Source: Rhodospirillaceae bacterium
Lineage (GTDB): Bacteria; Pseudomonadota; Alphaproteobacteria; Dongiales; Dongiaceae
Assembly: GCA_008012315.1 (NCBI GenBank)
Contig: SSEL01000051.1
Location: forward strand, 1-51,541
DNA length: 51,541 nucleotides
Direction: 5' to 3'
The notes beneath the pieces are model-generated. The model ran no database searches and was not told the DNA's origin. It saw nothing but the letters and a program-made list of their open reading frames with translations. Below, in pieces: positions 8,573-16,465 of this stretch; positions within the stretch are counted from its first letter, which is position 1, and every line of letters starts with the position of its first letter. The position numbers and the translations under genes are program-made.

Positions 8573-9577
8573 TCAGACGTTGTCACGGATCAGAGGTGCC
8601 GTCGAGCAGTGCGGCCCACCACCGCCTGAGCATACAAGATCGTAAGGAAGGGTGAGGATATCGACACCGCGCGTGCTCAAGCGGTCGAGCGTATAATTGG
8701 AGGCACCTTCGGTCATGATGACGCGGCGAGGCGCCACGGCGAGGCCATTGATGATCCAGGGATTGTCCTGGTGATGGACCTCGACGGTCTCAATACCGAG
8801 TTGTTGCAGCTTCTGCAGAAAGGGGAAGGGTAACTGCGCCGGATTCACCAAAGCGAGATCGGGCGCAATCATCAGGAACTGGCCATCGATATGCAGGCGA
8901 TAGCCGGTGAGATCGATCTGGATGAGTTCGACGCCTTGCGAGCGAAGCACTTCCTCGAGCTGTCGGCCCCCTTCTTCATTGCCGCGCGATGATCGCGAGA
9001 AAACCGCGGTCTTCTCGTTGAGCCAGGCGAAGCCGCCGCCTTCAGCGATCGCCGTGCCCGACAGCGTGCGCAGGATCGGACAGCCGAGGCGGGCCAGCGT
9101 GCGGGTGGCCTGCAATTCCTCGCCGCGCCGAATGCGCGGACCCATGCGCGTGACGATGGCGCCGCCGCCAACGCCGATGACGACGTCGCGCGTATAGCAG
9201 GATTTCATGCGGCCGGGTGCTGCTTCGTCGAGAAAAACGATCTCGACGCCTTCATCCTTGAGAATCTTCACATAGGCATCGTGCTGGCGCTGCATGCCGG
9301 GAAGATCGGGTCCCCGCGTGTCGCGCCAATACCAGCCTGCCTGCACATCGCCAAAAGCGCCCATTTCGAGCTGCTTCGATGTGTCCACCACGTTTACTTC
9401 GGGACCGGGACGGTGCATAAGCACCACGCGCAGGCGACCGACATCATTGGTGCAGCCCCAGGATCGACCCCACCAGCGCTTTAACAGATCGGGATCTTCG
9501 AAAGCGGGCTCCGCCTCCGACGGAAAGATCTTGATCAGTTGATTGTAGCGCCATTCGGCTTCGGTCATTACGCTCAT
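8573..9577 (-). CDS. Arginine deiminase / amidinotransferase-fold hydrolase
   Basis: A 334-residue protein of the guanidino-group-modifying superfamily (arginine deiminase, DDAH, amidinotransferase). Recognisable elements are TRD (129-131), the EGG acidic element at 179-181, H229-x-D231 in LHIDG, and the C-terminal nucleophile Cys324 in GGPHCSTAPL. These form the Cys-His-Glu/Asp site that attacks the guanidinium carbon of arginine-like substrates, releasing ammonia, an amine or citrulline-type products. The start has a good AGAGGAA site. It is the last gene of a minus-strand group with a YtcJ-type amidohydrolase and a LysR regulator, divergent from an amine ABC transporter. This suggests degradation of a guanidino or ureido compound. 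The exact substrate (arginine, methylarginine or other) cannot be read from the sequence. Confidence 0.8.
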   Translation of the reverse strand: MSVMTEAEWRYNQLIKIFPSEAEPAFEDPDLLKRWWGRSWGCTNDVGRLRVVLMHRPGPEVNVVDTSKQLEMGAFGDVQAGWYWRDTRGPDLPGMQRQHDAYVKILKDEGVEIVFLDEAAPGRMKSCYTRDVVIGVGGGAIVTRMGPRIRRGEELQATRTLARLGCPILRTLSGTAIAEGGGFAWLNEKTAVFSRSSRGNEEGGRQLEEVLRSQGVELIQIDLTGYRLHIDGQFLMIAPDLALVNPAQLPFPFLQKLQQLGIETVEVHHQDNPWIINGLAVAPRRVIMTEGASNYTLDRLSTRGVDILTLPYDLVCSGGGGPHCSTAPLIRDNV

Positions 9578-9717
9578 GATGACATTTCCTCTTGCTTGTT
9601 GTTTCAGATGCCAACGATTGATAGTTTCACCGTTGGTTCATCCATCCATCCAATCCCCGGAACCGAATGCTCGGCATTGGCAAGGCAGTCCGCAGCGGGA
9701 GATGTTTCCCGCCGCGT

Positions 9718-11343
9718 TCAGTTGCGCATATGGATGCAGTGTCCGCCGACCCAGGTGCTGGCGACGCGAGTATCGACGATGCCCTTCGGATCGATCGTGA
9801 AGATATCGTCCTCCAGCATGACGAAGTCGGCCAGCTTGCCGGACGACAAATCGCCCTTCAGGTGCTCTTCCTTGCCGGCATAAGCGCCAAGCACCGTATA
9901 GGCGCGGATCGCATCGAAGACATCGACCGCTTCCGATATATCGAGATCCTGCCCGGTTGCCGTGACGCGGTTGACCATGGAATGCAGCGCACGCATCGGA
10001 TTGGGATGGCAGACTGGCGAATCCGAATGTCCTGGCGCGATGATCCCAGCCTCGTTCATGCTCCGATGCGGCCACATGTGGTGCATGGCTTCGGCCCCGC
10101 GGTTCTTGCGATAGGCATCGCCCAGGTCATAAGCAAAACCGGTAGCGGATGAGCAGATGACTTTCAGCCGTTGCAGCCGCTGCAGAATCGAGGGCGTCAC
10201 GTTGCAGCAATGTTCGACCCGCATCCGGTGATCGTCGGCCGGGTGGTGGGTCAGGGCATGTTCGAACGCATCCAGCACGAAATCGATGCCGCGGTCACCC
10301 ACGCCATCGGCGCCGACCATCAGTCCTGCCTTATGCGCGCGCAGGACGCGCTGATTGAAGTCTTCGGCCTCGTAAACCAGCATGCCGCGATTGTCGTCGG
10401 GCTCGCCCAGGACTTTCTCGCCAATATAGGGTGTGTAATAGGCGGCGGTGCGCCCGCTGGTCGAGCAATCCGGGCACCATTCCACGCCCGTGAGCCGCAC
10501 CCATTCATCACCGAATCCGGTACGCCAGCCCGCGCGGATGATTGCGTCGATCAACGCGTCTTCGCGGCCGCTGGCCAGAAGGCCGACACGCAACCGGAGC
10601 TGGCCCTTCTCGCGCATCTGTTGATACGCCGAGATGCCACCGGTCGAGCACAGCGAATTGTGCACGGATGTGATGCCGTAACTGGCGAAATCCTTGAATA
10701 CGCGCTGCAAACCGGATTGGAAATTCTCCGTGGAGAAGCGATCCTGCAGATGGTTGACGATGGCATGGGCGGCGGATTCGCGTAAGAGTCCGGTCGGCTT
10801 GCCGGTCGCTGGATCCCGGTCAATGCGCCCAAAGGCCGGATCCGGTGAGGTCTCGTCGAAGCCTACTGCTCGTAGCGCGGCGGAATTCGCGACGCCAAGA
10901 TGGGCGTCGCGGCGATAGAGAAAGACCGGCCGGCCGCCGGCCGCATTGTCCAGTTCGTCGAGGCTTGGATAGCCGCCGAGCCGCAGATCGTCATAGCCGA
11001 AACCCACATACCAGCGGTCCTTTGCCGCATCAGCCAGCGTTGCGGCGATTTCGTGCAAGAGCGCCGCCTTGGTCTCCGGTCCTTTGGAAAGCTCCACCCA
11101 GCTTCCGAGCCGCGCGCCATGCATATCCGGATGGCAATGACTGTCGATAAAGCCCGGCAGCACGACCCGCCCGTCGCAATCGACCACTGATGCCGAAGGT
11201 GCGAGCGCGCGAATCTCGGCAGTGGAGCCAAGCGCCAGAACACGTCCATCCGAGACCGCCATTGCCTCGAAGAACTCCCCGCGCCGGCGCATGGTTGCGA
11301 TCTTTCCGTTGACCACGATGGTCTCGATGGGGCGAAGTTCCAT
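9718..11343 (-). CDS. YtcJ-type metal-dependent amidohydrolase
   Basis: A 541-residue member of the amidohydrolase superfamily (Amidohydro_3). The N-terminal metal motif is DSHCHPD, a variant of HxH. The central segment carries further possible ligands (VEHC, about residue 400), and GHSDSPV near 440 carries the last Asp. The flanking beta-sandwich pieces are IVVNGKIATM at the start and GKLADFVMLEDD near the end. There is no signal peptide, so it is cytoplasmic. Enzymes of this group hydrolyse amide, carbamate or formamide bonds. AAGGAAA precedes the ATG. It follows the LysR gene by 46 bases and precedes the deiminase-fold gene by 140 bases on the same strand. The substrate is unknown; an N-acylated amine would fit the neighbours. 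Confidence 0.82.
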   Translation of the reverse strand: MELRPIETIVVNGKIATMRRRGEFFEAMAVSDGRVLALGSTAEIRALAPSASVVDCDGRVVLPGFIDSHCHPDMHGARLGSWVELSKGPETKAALLHEIAATLADAAKDRWYVGFGYDDLRLGGYPSLDELDNAAGGRPVFLYRRDAHLGVANSAALRAVGFDETSPDPAFGRIDRDPATGKPTGLLRESAAHAIVNHLQDRFSTENFQSGLQRVFKDFASYGITSVHNSLCSTGGISAYQQMREKGQLRLRVGLLASGREDALIDAIIRAGWRTGFGDEWVRLTGVEWCPDCSTSGRTAAYYTPYIGEKVLGEPDDNRGMLVYEAEDFNQRVLRAHKAGLMVGADGVGDRGIDFVLDAFEHALTHHPADDHRMRVEHCCNVTPSILQRLQRLKVICSSATGFAYDLGDAYRKNRGAEAMHHMWPHRSMNEAGIIAPGHSDSPVCHPNPMRALHSMVNRVTATGQDLDISEAVDVFDAIRAYTVLGAYAGKEEHLKGDLSSGKLADFVMLEDDIFTIDPKGIVDTRVASTWVGGHCIHMRN

Positions 11344-11389
11344 ATCGTTTCCTTCTTAGCGCTAGGGTTTACACAGGCATGATTGAAGA

Positions 11390-12289
11390 TCAGGGAAGAG
11401 TCGCGGTCTTCTTCATCTCCGCGATCAGCCAGTTGGAGAAGGCGGTCAGCGAGGTGCTTCGGATTCCGGGTCGCGAAACGAGATAATAGGCACGGCTCTG
11501 ACGGCGTATCGTTTCCCGGAAGGGGCGTACCAGCCTGCCCGCCACGATATCGGGCGCGGCATTCACATTATCGCCCATCGCGATGCCAAGACCGGCGCGC
11601 GCCGCAGCAAGGCAAAGCGTGAAATCCTGAAATCGATAGGGGCGTCGTGCCGCAGAAACATCGAGCCCATAGGCGAGAAAATAATCGCGCCATTGCGTGC
11701 CTTCGGGATTGTCGAGCAGCGGGTAATTGAACAGATCCTGGACGCTGTTCAACCCCGGCAGACTGTTCGCCATGCCGGGACTGCACACCGGAAACAGCGT
11801 CAATGGCGTCAGTAACCGGACCTGTTTGCCGGGCCAGTCCGGCTGGCCATAAAGCAGATAAAGATCAGCCCTGACCGCATCGACGGCCTTGGCATCCGCA
11901 GAATTGGTGGACATCACGACGATGTCGATCTTGGGGTAAAGTGCTGAGAACTGCTCGAGCTTCGGTATCAGCCAGTTGGTGGCGAGCGAGGGCATGCACC
12001 CGATGGTGATAGTGCCCTCATGCGCACTCTCGTCGAGGCATTGCACCGCCGCATCGAGTTGACCGAAGGCATGCGTCAATCGATCCATCAACCGCCGGCC
12101 TTGGGCGGTTAATTCCACGCCTCGACCCAAGCGTGTGATCAACTGAATGGACAGATGTCCCTCCAGTAACTTGATCTGTTTGCTGATCGCACCATGAGTG
12201 ACATTCAGTCTCTCGGCGGCGGCGCTCAATGAGCCGCATTGGCCAAGCGCCTCGAAGGCGCGCAGCGCGTTTAATGGAAGCTCTCGCAT
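11390..12289 (-). CDS. LysR-type regulator (GcvA-like)
   Basis: A 299-residue protein. The chosen ATG gives the typical family start MRELPLNALRAFEA; a longer frame from 12361 adds 24 residues rich in Lys and His that do not look like LysR. The winged helix-turn-helix is residues about 5-65 (SLSAAAERLNVTHGAISKQI), followed by a periplasmic-binding-fold effector domain. It is divergent from the first ABC transporter operon and heads the minus-strand amidohydrolase/deiminase group, so it very likely controls both directions from the 280-base region 12290-12569. The effector is probably the transported amine or its breakdown product. Confidence 0.88.
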   Translation of the reverse strand: MRELPLNALRAFEALGQCGSLSAAAERLNVTHGAISKQIKLLEGHLSIQLITRLGRGVELTAQGRRLMDRLTHAFGQLDAAVQCLDESAHEGTITIGCMPSLATNWLIPKLEQFSALYPKIDIVVMSTNSADAKAVDAVRADLYLLYGQPDWPGKQVRLLTPLTLFPVCSPGMANSLPGLNSVQDLFNYPLLDNPEGTQWRDYFLAYGLDVSAARRPYRFQDFTLCLAAARAGLGIAMGDNVNAAPDIVAGRLVRPFRETIRRQSRAYYLVSRPGIRSTSLTAFSNWLIAEMKKTATLP

Positions 12290-12325
12290 GGCACTCTCGT
12301 CCCCACGTTGAAGGCTTCCAATATG

Positions 12326-12359
12326 CGAATTTTTTTCCGGTAAATGTCGAGTTTTTTTC
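12326..12359. promoter_or_regulatory. 22-bp-spaced CGA(A/G)TTTTTTTC direct repeat
   Basis: CGAATTTTTTTC (12326-12337) and CGAGTTTTTTTC (12348-12359) lie exactly 22 bp apart, about two helical turns, in the region between the divergent LysR gene and transporter operon. The 7-T tracts would bend the DNA. They could be binding sites for the LysR protein or AT-tract architecture. No T-N11-A box was singled out. Confidence 0.35.
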
Positions 12360-12460
12360 ATTTGCTTGCCAATTTCTCACAAATTAGCATCACCCCAACG
12401 ATGAGACAAGATGCAGTTGTGAAAACGCCCAGCTTGCAACACTAAAGCGGGCAGCGTCGC

Positions 12461-12548
12461 GATGTTGTTTAAACGCGGCCGGGGCTCAACTGCCGGGAGA
12501 GGCAAGAAACGATGGGGCCGCGCGTTAGACGCGGCTGTGAACAACATC
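12461..12548 (+). promoter_or_regulatory. Structured 5' leader with alternative hairpins (riboswitch-like)
   Basis: A 9-bp perfect closing stem joins GATGTTGTT (12461-12469) to AACAACATC (12540-12548). Inside it, GGCCGCG (12516-12522) can pair with the upstream CGCGGCC (12474-12480), or it can fold locally, GCCGCG (12517-12522) with CGCGGC (12530-12535) around CGTTAGA. The two pairings exclude each other. A small TGCC-GGGAGA-GGCA hairpin (12491-12504) lies within the first. The ribosome site GGGGAGG (12553-12559) starts 5 bases after the closing stem. It does not match any riboswitch consensus I know (guanidine, SAM, glycine, THF). This is a candidate only; GC-rich leaders can fold by chance. 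Confidence 0.4.
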
Positions 12549-12569
12549 AGCAGGGGAGGTTTCTGAACA

Positions 12570-13607
12570 ATGAAAATACGTTCTCGTGGCGTGAGCTTGG
12601 TGGTGGCGCTGGCCCTGACGGCCTTAACGACAGAGGCTTATGCCGAACAGACTCTCACCATTGCCTCCTGGGGCGGCGCCTACCAGGATGCGCAGCGTGA
12701 AGCTTGGTTCAACGTTGTTGCCAAGGAACTCGGAATCACCATCAAGGAAGATACCACCTCCGGCATTGCCGATGTCCGCACCCAGGTCGCCTCGGGCAAG
12801 CCGACATGGGACTTGGTGCAGCAGGGCAATTACAGCTGCGCCATCCTCGACAAGGAAGGCCTGGTCGAACCGCTTTCCGACGCGATTCAGAATATGGAAG
12901 GCTTCAAGCCCAGCATGAAGGGCAAAGGTTGGATCTCCAATCTGGTCTATGCGAACGTCATCGCCTGGAATGACAAGACCTATCCGGATCAAAAGCCGCA
13001 GACCTGGGCGGATTTCTTCGACACCAAGAAATTTCCCGGTAGCCGCAGCATGCGTCGCAGCCCCGTCTACGATCTCGAGGCTGCCCTCCTCGCAGATGGT
13101 GTGCCGATGGACAAGCTCTATCCGCTCGATGCCGACCGTGCCTTCGCCAAGCTGAAGACCCTGCAAGATGATGTGGCCGTCTGGTGGAGTTCGGGCGCGC
13201 AATCTGCACAGGTCATGCAGGATGGCGAGGTTGATATGAGCAGCGTGTGGAATGGGCGCGCGGAAACCATTGCCAAAGCAGGTGCGCCGGTCAGCATCAC
13301 CTTTAATCAGCAGATGTTGTTGACGGATTGCTGGGTCGTGCCGAAAGGTGCGCCACACAAGGACCTTGCGATGAAGGCGATTGAGATCATGAGCCGTCCC
13401 GAGGTCCAGGCGCGGATCGCGCTCTACATCAATTACGGTCCGGCCAACAGCAAGGCTTTCGATACCGGCGTCATTCCAGAAGAAACCGCGAAAAAGCTGC
13501 CGAGCTATCCCGACAATCTCGCGAAGGGTTTCATTCTGGATGCGAACTACTGGGCCGATCATCTGGATGAGTTGACCCAGCGTTTTGACCTGTTCATCCA
13601 GCAATAA
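12570..13607 (+). CDS. ABC transporter substrate-binding protein, polyamine (PotD) type
   Basis: A 345-residue periplasmic binding protein with a Sec signal peptide (hydrophobic VVALALTALTT, cleavage after AYA at about residue 25). The mature start, QTLTIASWGGAYQDAQ, is characteristic of the spermidine/putrescine binding-protein family (solute-binding family 1). GGGGAGG precedes the ATG at good spacing. It is the first gene of an operon with ATPase, two permeases, an M24 hydrolase, a DAO oxidase and an M20 hydrolase, so the ligand is probably an amine or N-substituted amino acid that those enzymes degrade. The ligand pocket cannot be assigned from sequence alone. Confidence 0.88.
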   Translation: MKIRSRGVSLVVALALTALTTEAYAEQTLTIASWGGAYQDAQREAWFNVVAKELGITIKEDTTSGIADVRTQVASGKPTWDLVQQGNYSCAILDKEGLVEPLSDAIQNMEGFKPSMKGKGWISNLVYANVIAWNDKTYPDQKPQTWADFFDTKKFPGSRSMRRSPVYDLEAALLADGVPMDKLYPLDADRAFAKLKTLQDDVAVWWSSGAQSAQVMQDGEVDMSSVWNGRAETIAKAGAPVSITFNQQMLLTDCWVVPKGAPHKDLAMKAIEIMSRPEVQARIALYINYGPANSKAFDTGVIPEETAKKLPSYPDNLAKGFILDANYWADHLDELTQRFDLFIQQ

Positions 13608-13616
13608 GGCGAGCCC

Positions 13617-14750
13617 ATGACATCGGGGCCGCTCCGATCTGACGGGGTGGGAAGCGCAGCTGCGCTTCCCATCACGGTCAGCAATATCCGAAAAAATTAT
13701 GGCAATTACCGAGCGCTGGATGATGTCAGCCTCGACATCCACAGCGGCGAATTCCTGACCCTGCTTGGGCCATCGGGGTCGGGCAAAACCACGCTTCTGA
13801 TGGTGCTTTCAGGCTTTGTGCGGCCGGATTCGGGATCTGTCCGCTTTGCCGATCGTGAAGTGGTGCTGCTGCCGCCGCATAAGCGCGATATTGGCATGGT
13901 GTTCCAGAACTATGCCTTGTTTCCGCATATGACCGTGGCAGGCAACCTGGCCTATCCGTTGAAGCTGCGCCGTGTCGATCGCGCCAAGATCGCCGAGCGA
14001 GTCGAAAAGGCGCTGGACCTAGTGCAGCTTGGCGGCCTAGGGGCGCGCAGGGTTGACGAGCTTTCCGGTGGCCAGCGGCAGCGCGTGGCCCTGGCGCGTG
14101 CGGTCATCTTTGAGCCGCGCATTCTGCTGATGGACGAGCCGCTGTCGGCGCTGGATAAGAATCTGCGCGAGCAGATGCAACTTGAAGTGCGTAGGCTCCA
14201 TGACCGGCTGGGAATGACCACCGTTTATGTCACCCATGATCAGCGCGAAGCACTGACCATGTCTGACCGGATTGCCGTGCTCGATAAGGGCCGGATCCAG
14301 CAGATTGATCCGCCGCAGGCGCTTTACGACAATCCGAAAACACATTTTGTGGCCGACTTCATCGGCGAATCTTTCTCGCTTCCGGTCACGATATGCGATG
14401 GCGGGGCCACCCTTTTCGGTCACCCGCTGCATCTGCCGCACAAAATTACCGGCTCGGCGCCGCATTTTCTCGTATTGCGCCCCGAGAAACTCACGCTGCT
14501 GCCCGAGCATCCAACTGACGCCGCCGCCGGCATCAATGAGATCAAGGGGCAGGTGCGCCAGTCTGTGTTCCATGGCGATAGCGTGATGATCTACGTCGCT
14601 GTTCGCGATGGACATGAAATAGCGTTGCGCGTTCCCCATCGCGGCAAAGTCACGCTACCGCAGCCTGGGGATCATGTAAGCCTTGGATACGGGGTCGAAG
14701 ATACGATCGTTGTACCCGCGACAATGCCTGTGGAAGGCGGCATGCGATGA
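13617..14750 (+). CDS. ABC transporter ATP-binding protein, PotA type
   Basis: A 377-residue ATPase of the spermidine/putrescine importer family. Walker A is GPSGSGKT (51-58), the Q-loop lies in MVFQNYALF, the signature LSGGQ is at about 149-153, and Walker B LLMDEP is followed by LSALD and the switch His in VTHD. The C-terminal 120 residues form the TOBE-type regulatory domain usual for PotA/MalK. It lies 9 bases after the binding protein, and its stop overlaps the next start (ATGA), so it is translated with the permease. All catalytic elements are intact. Confidence 0.92.
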   Translation: MTSGPLRSDGVGSAAALPITVSNIRKNYGNYRALDDVSLDIHSGEFLTLLGPSGSGKTTLLMVLSGFVRPDSGSVRFADREVVLLPPHKRDIGMVFQNYALFPHMTVAGNLAYPLKLRRVDRAKIAERVEKALDLVQLGGLGARRVDELSGGQRQRVALARAVIFEPRILLMDEPLSALDKNLREQMQLEVRRLHDRLGMTTVYVTHDQREALTMSDRIAVLDKGRIQQIDPPQALYDNPKTHFVADFIGESFSLPVTICDGGATLFGHPLHLPHKITGSAPHFLVLRPEKLTLLPEHPTDAAAGINEIKGQVRQSVFHGDSVMIYVAVRDGHEIALRVPHRGKVTLPQPGDHVSLGYGVEDTIVVPATMPVEGGMR

Positions 14751-15637
14751 GGGACGCAGAAAGCGGGTTCCGGCTGAATGAGGCTTCCCTGGTAAAGCAG
14801 GCCTTTGCAGAGCAACTGAAGCTGTTGTCGCTGTCCTTTCCCGCCCTTCTGCTGGTGGGCTTCATTGTATTGGCGCCCATCGCCTGGCTGTCCTGGCTGT
14901 CCTTCGTCGATGCCGATGGCTTCACGCTGGCAAATTATGAGCGCCTGCTGAATCCGTCTTACGGACTGACGCTGAGTACGACTTTCCAACTGGCCTTCCT
15001 CGTCACGGCGATCTGCGTGCTCCTGGGTTATCCGTTGGCTTATATAGCTGCACAGCTATCGGCTGGAGCAGCGCGGATTATGCTTCTATGCGTGCTGTTC
15101 CCATTCTGGACGTCACTTCTGGTGCGGACTTACGCCTGGCTTGTGCTGCTGCAAAAGCGCGGCCAGATCAATACATGGCTGCAGGATTGGGGGTTCACGG
15201 ATGCCCCGTTGCGCCTCGTCTATAATTTCACCGGCACCGCCATAGGCATGGTCCATATCATGCTGCCCTTCATGATTCTGCCGCTTTATGCGGCGATGAA
15301 AAGCATTGACGAGAATTATATGCGCGCGGCGGCGAATCTCGGCGCTTCGCCAACGCAGGCTTTTTGGCAGATTCATGTGCCGCTATCGCTGCCCGGCCTT
15401 GGCGCCGGGGTGATGGTGGTTTTCGTTCTCTCGCTTGGCTTCTATGTCACCCCGGACCTATTGGGTGGCGGGCGCGTCATGATGTGGTCGATGCAGATCG
15501 AACGCTCGCTCTCGGTCTATTCCGATTGGGGCGCAGCCAGTGCGCTCGGCGTCGTGCTGCTGGTCATCACGCTTGCCATGTTGTGGTTGTTCTCGCGACT
15601 GACGGGAGTCGTCGGCGCCGCAGCGGGAGGGAAATAG
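14747..15637 (+). CDS. ABC transporter permease, PotB type
   Basis: A 296-residue inner-membrane permease with about six hydrophobic spans. The EAA-type cytoplasmic loop is recognisable as RAAANLGASPTQAFWQIHVPLSLPG (start about residue 193), where the ATPase docks. The N-terminus is cytoplasmic and the first span is LLLVGFIVLAPIAWLSW. It overlaps the ATPase gene by four bases, and the next permease starts immediately after its TAG. It forms the heterodimeric channel with the following permease. Confidence 0.9.
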   Translation: MRDAESGFRLNEASLVKQAFAEQLKLLSLSFPALLLVGFIVLAPIAWLSWLSFVDADGFTLANYERLLNPSYGLTLSTTFQLAFLVTAICVLLGYPLAYIAAQLSAGAARIMLLCVLFPFWTSLLVRTYAWLVLLQKRGQINTWLQDWGFTDAPLRLVYNFTGTAIGMVHIMLPFMILPLYAAMKSIDENYMRAAANLGASPTQAFWQIHVPLSLPGLGAGVMVVFVLSLGFYVTPDLLGGGRVMMWSMQIERSLSVYSDWGAASALGVVLLVITLAMLWLFSRLTGVVGAAAGGK

Positions 15638-16450
15638 ATGCTGCGACGGCCTGCAACCTCAACCCAGATCACCCACCTTCAACGGCTTTGGCTCTATATC
15701 CTTTGCGGGATCGTCTTGCTGTATCTGATTGTGCCGACGCTTCTAGTGATTCCGATGAGCTTCTCGGGATCGCGCTTCCTGAGCTTCCCGCCGGAAACAT
15801 GGTCATTACGTTGGTATAAAGCTTATTTTAGTTCTGCCGAATGGCGTGCCGCGACATGGGTTTCGCTGCAGGCTGCCGTCTGCACGACCATCGTCGCAAC
15901 CATAACCGGGACGCTGGCGGCCTATGGACTGCATTGTTCCAGATTAAGGATCACGAAGCTGCTGTCGGTGCTGCTGGTCCTGCCGATGATCATTCCCGTA
16001 ATCTTGATCGCCGTTGGCGTCTTCATGTTGTTTGCGCCAATGCAGCTCAACAGTTCACTCACCGGGATCGTGCTGTCGCATTCGGTGCTGGCGATCCCCT
16101 TGGTGTTGATCACCGTCACCGCCGGATTGCGCAATTTCGACCTGAACCAGGAACAGGTGGCGCGCAGTCTCGGCGCCTCGCGGCCCAAGGCCTTCCTCAC
16201 GGTGACCTTGCCGCAGATCAAGAACTCGGTGCTTTCGGCAGCGCTGCTCTCCTTCGTCGTTTCGCTCGACGAGGTGGTGGTGGCGCTTTTGATTGCCGGC
16301 GGCGATGTAGCCACCATACCGCGCCGCATGTTCCTTGCGTTACGCGACGAAATCGACCCGACCATCGCCTCGATCTCGACCATTCTCATCCTGCTTTCCA
16401 TTCTTCTTCTGGGTCTGTCCCAGTTTCTGGATCGCAAGCGATCCAAATAG
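15638..16450 (+). CDS. ABC transporter permease, PotC type
   Basis: A 270-residue permease with six predicted spans and an EAA loop (ARSLGASRPKAFLTVTLPQI). The gene begins on the base following the previous stop, so the two permeases are co-translated. The conserved FVVSLDEVVVALLIAGG segment is typical of PotC partners. It completes the first polyamine-type importer of the window. Confidence 0.9.
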   Translation: MLRRPATSTQITHLQRLWLYILCGIVLLYLIVPTLLVIPMSFSGSRFLSFPPETWSLRWYKAYFSSAEWRAATWVSLQAAVCTTIVATITGTLAAYGLHCSRLRITKLLSVLLVLPMIIPVILIAVGVFMLFAPMQLNSSLTGIVLSHSVLAIPLVLITVTAGLRNFDLNQEQVARSLGASRPKAFLTVTLPQIKNSVLSAALLSFVVSLDEVVVALLIAGGDVATIPRRMFLALRDEIDPTIASISTILILLSILLLGLSQFLDRKRSK

Positions 16451-16465
16451 CCGCATAGGTGCCAG

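Noticed and set aside
8334..8645. Plus-strand small frame after the secreted protein
   Set aside because: It overlaps the end of the deiminase-fold gene, lacks a ribosome site, and has the composition of a chance frame.
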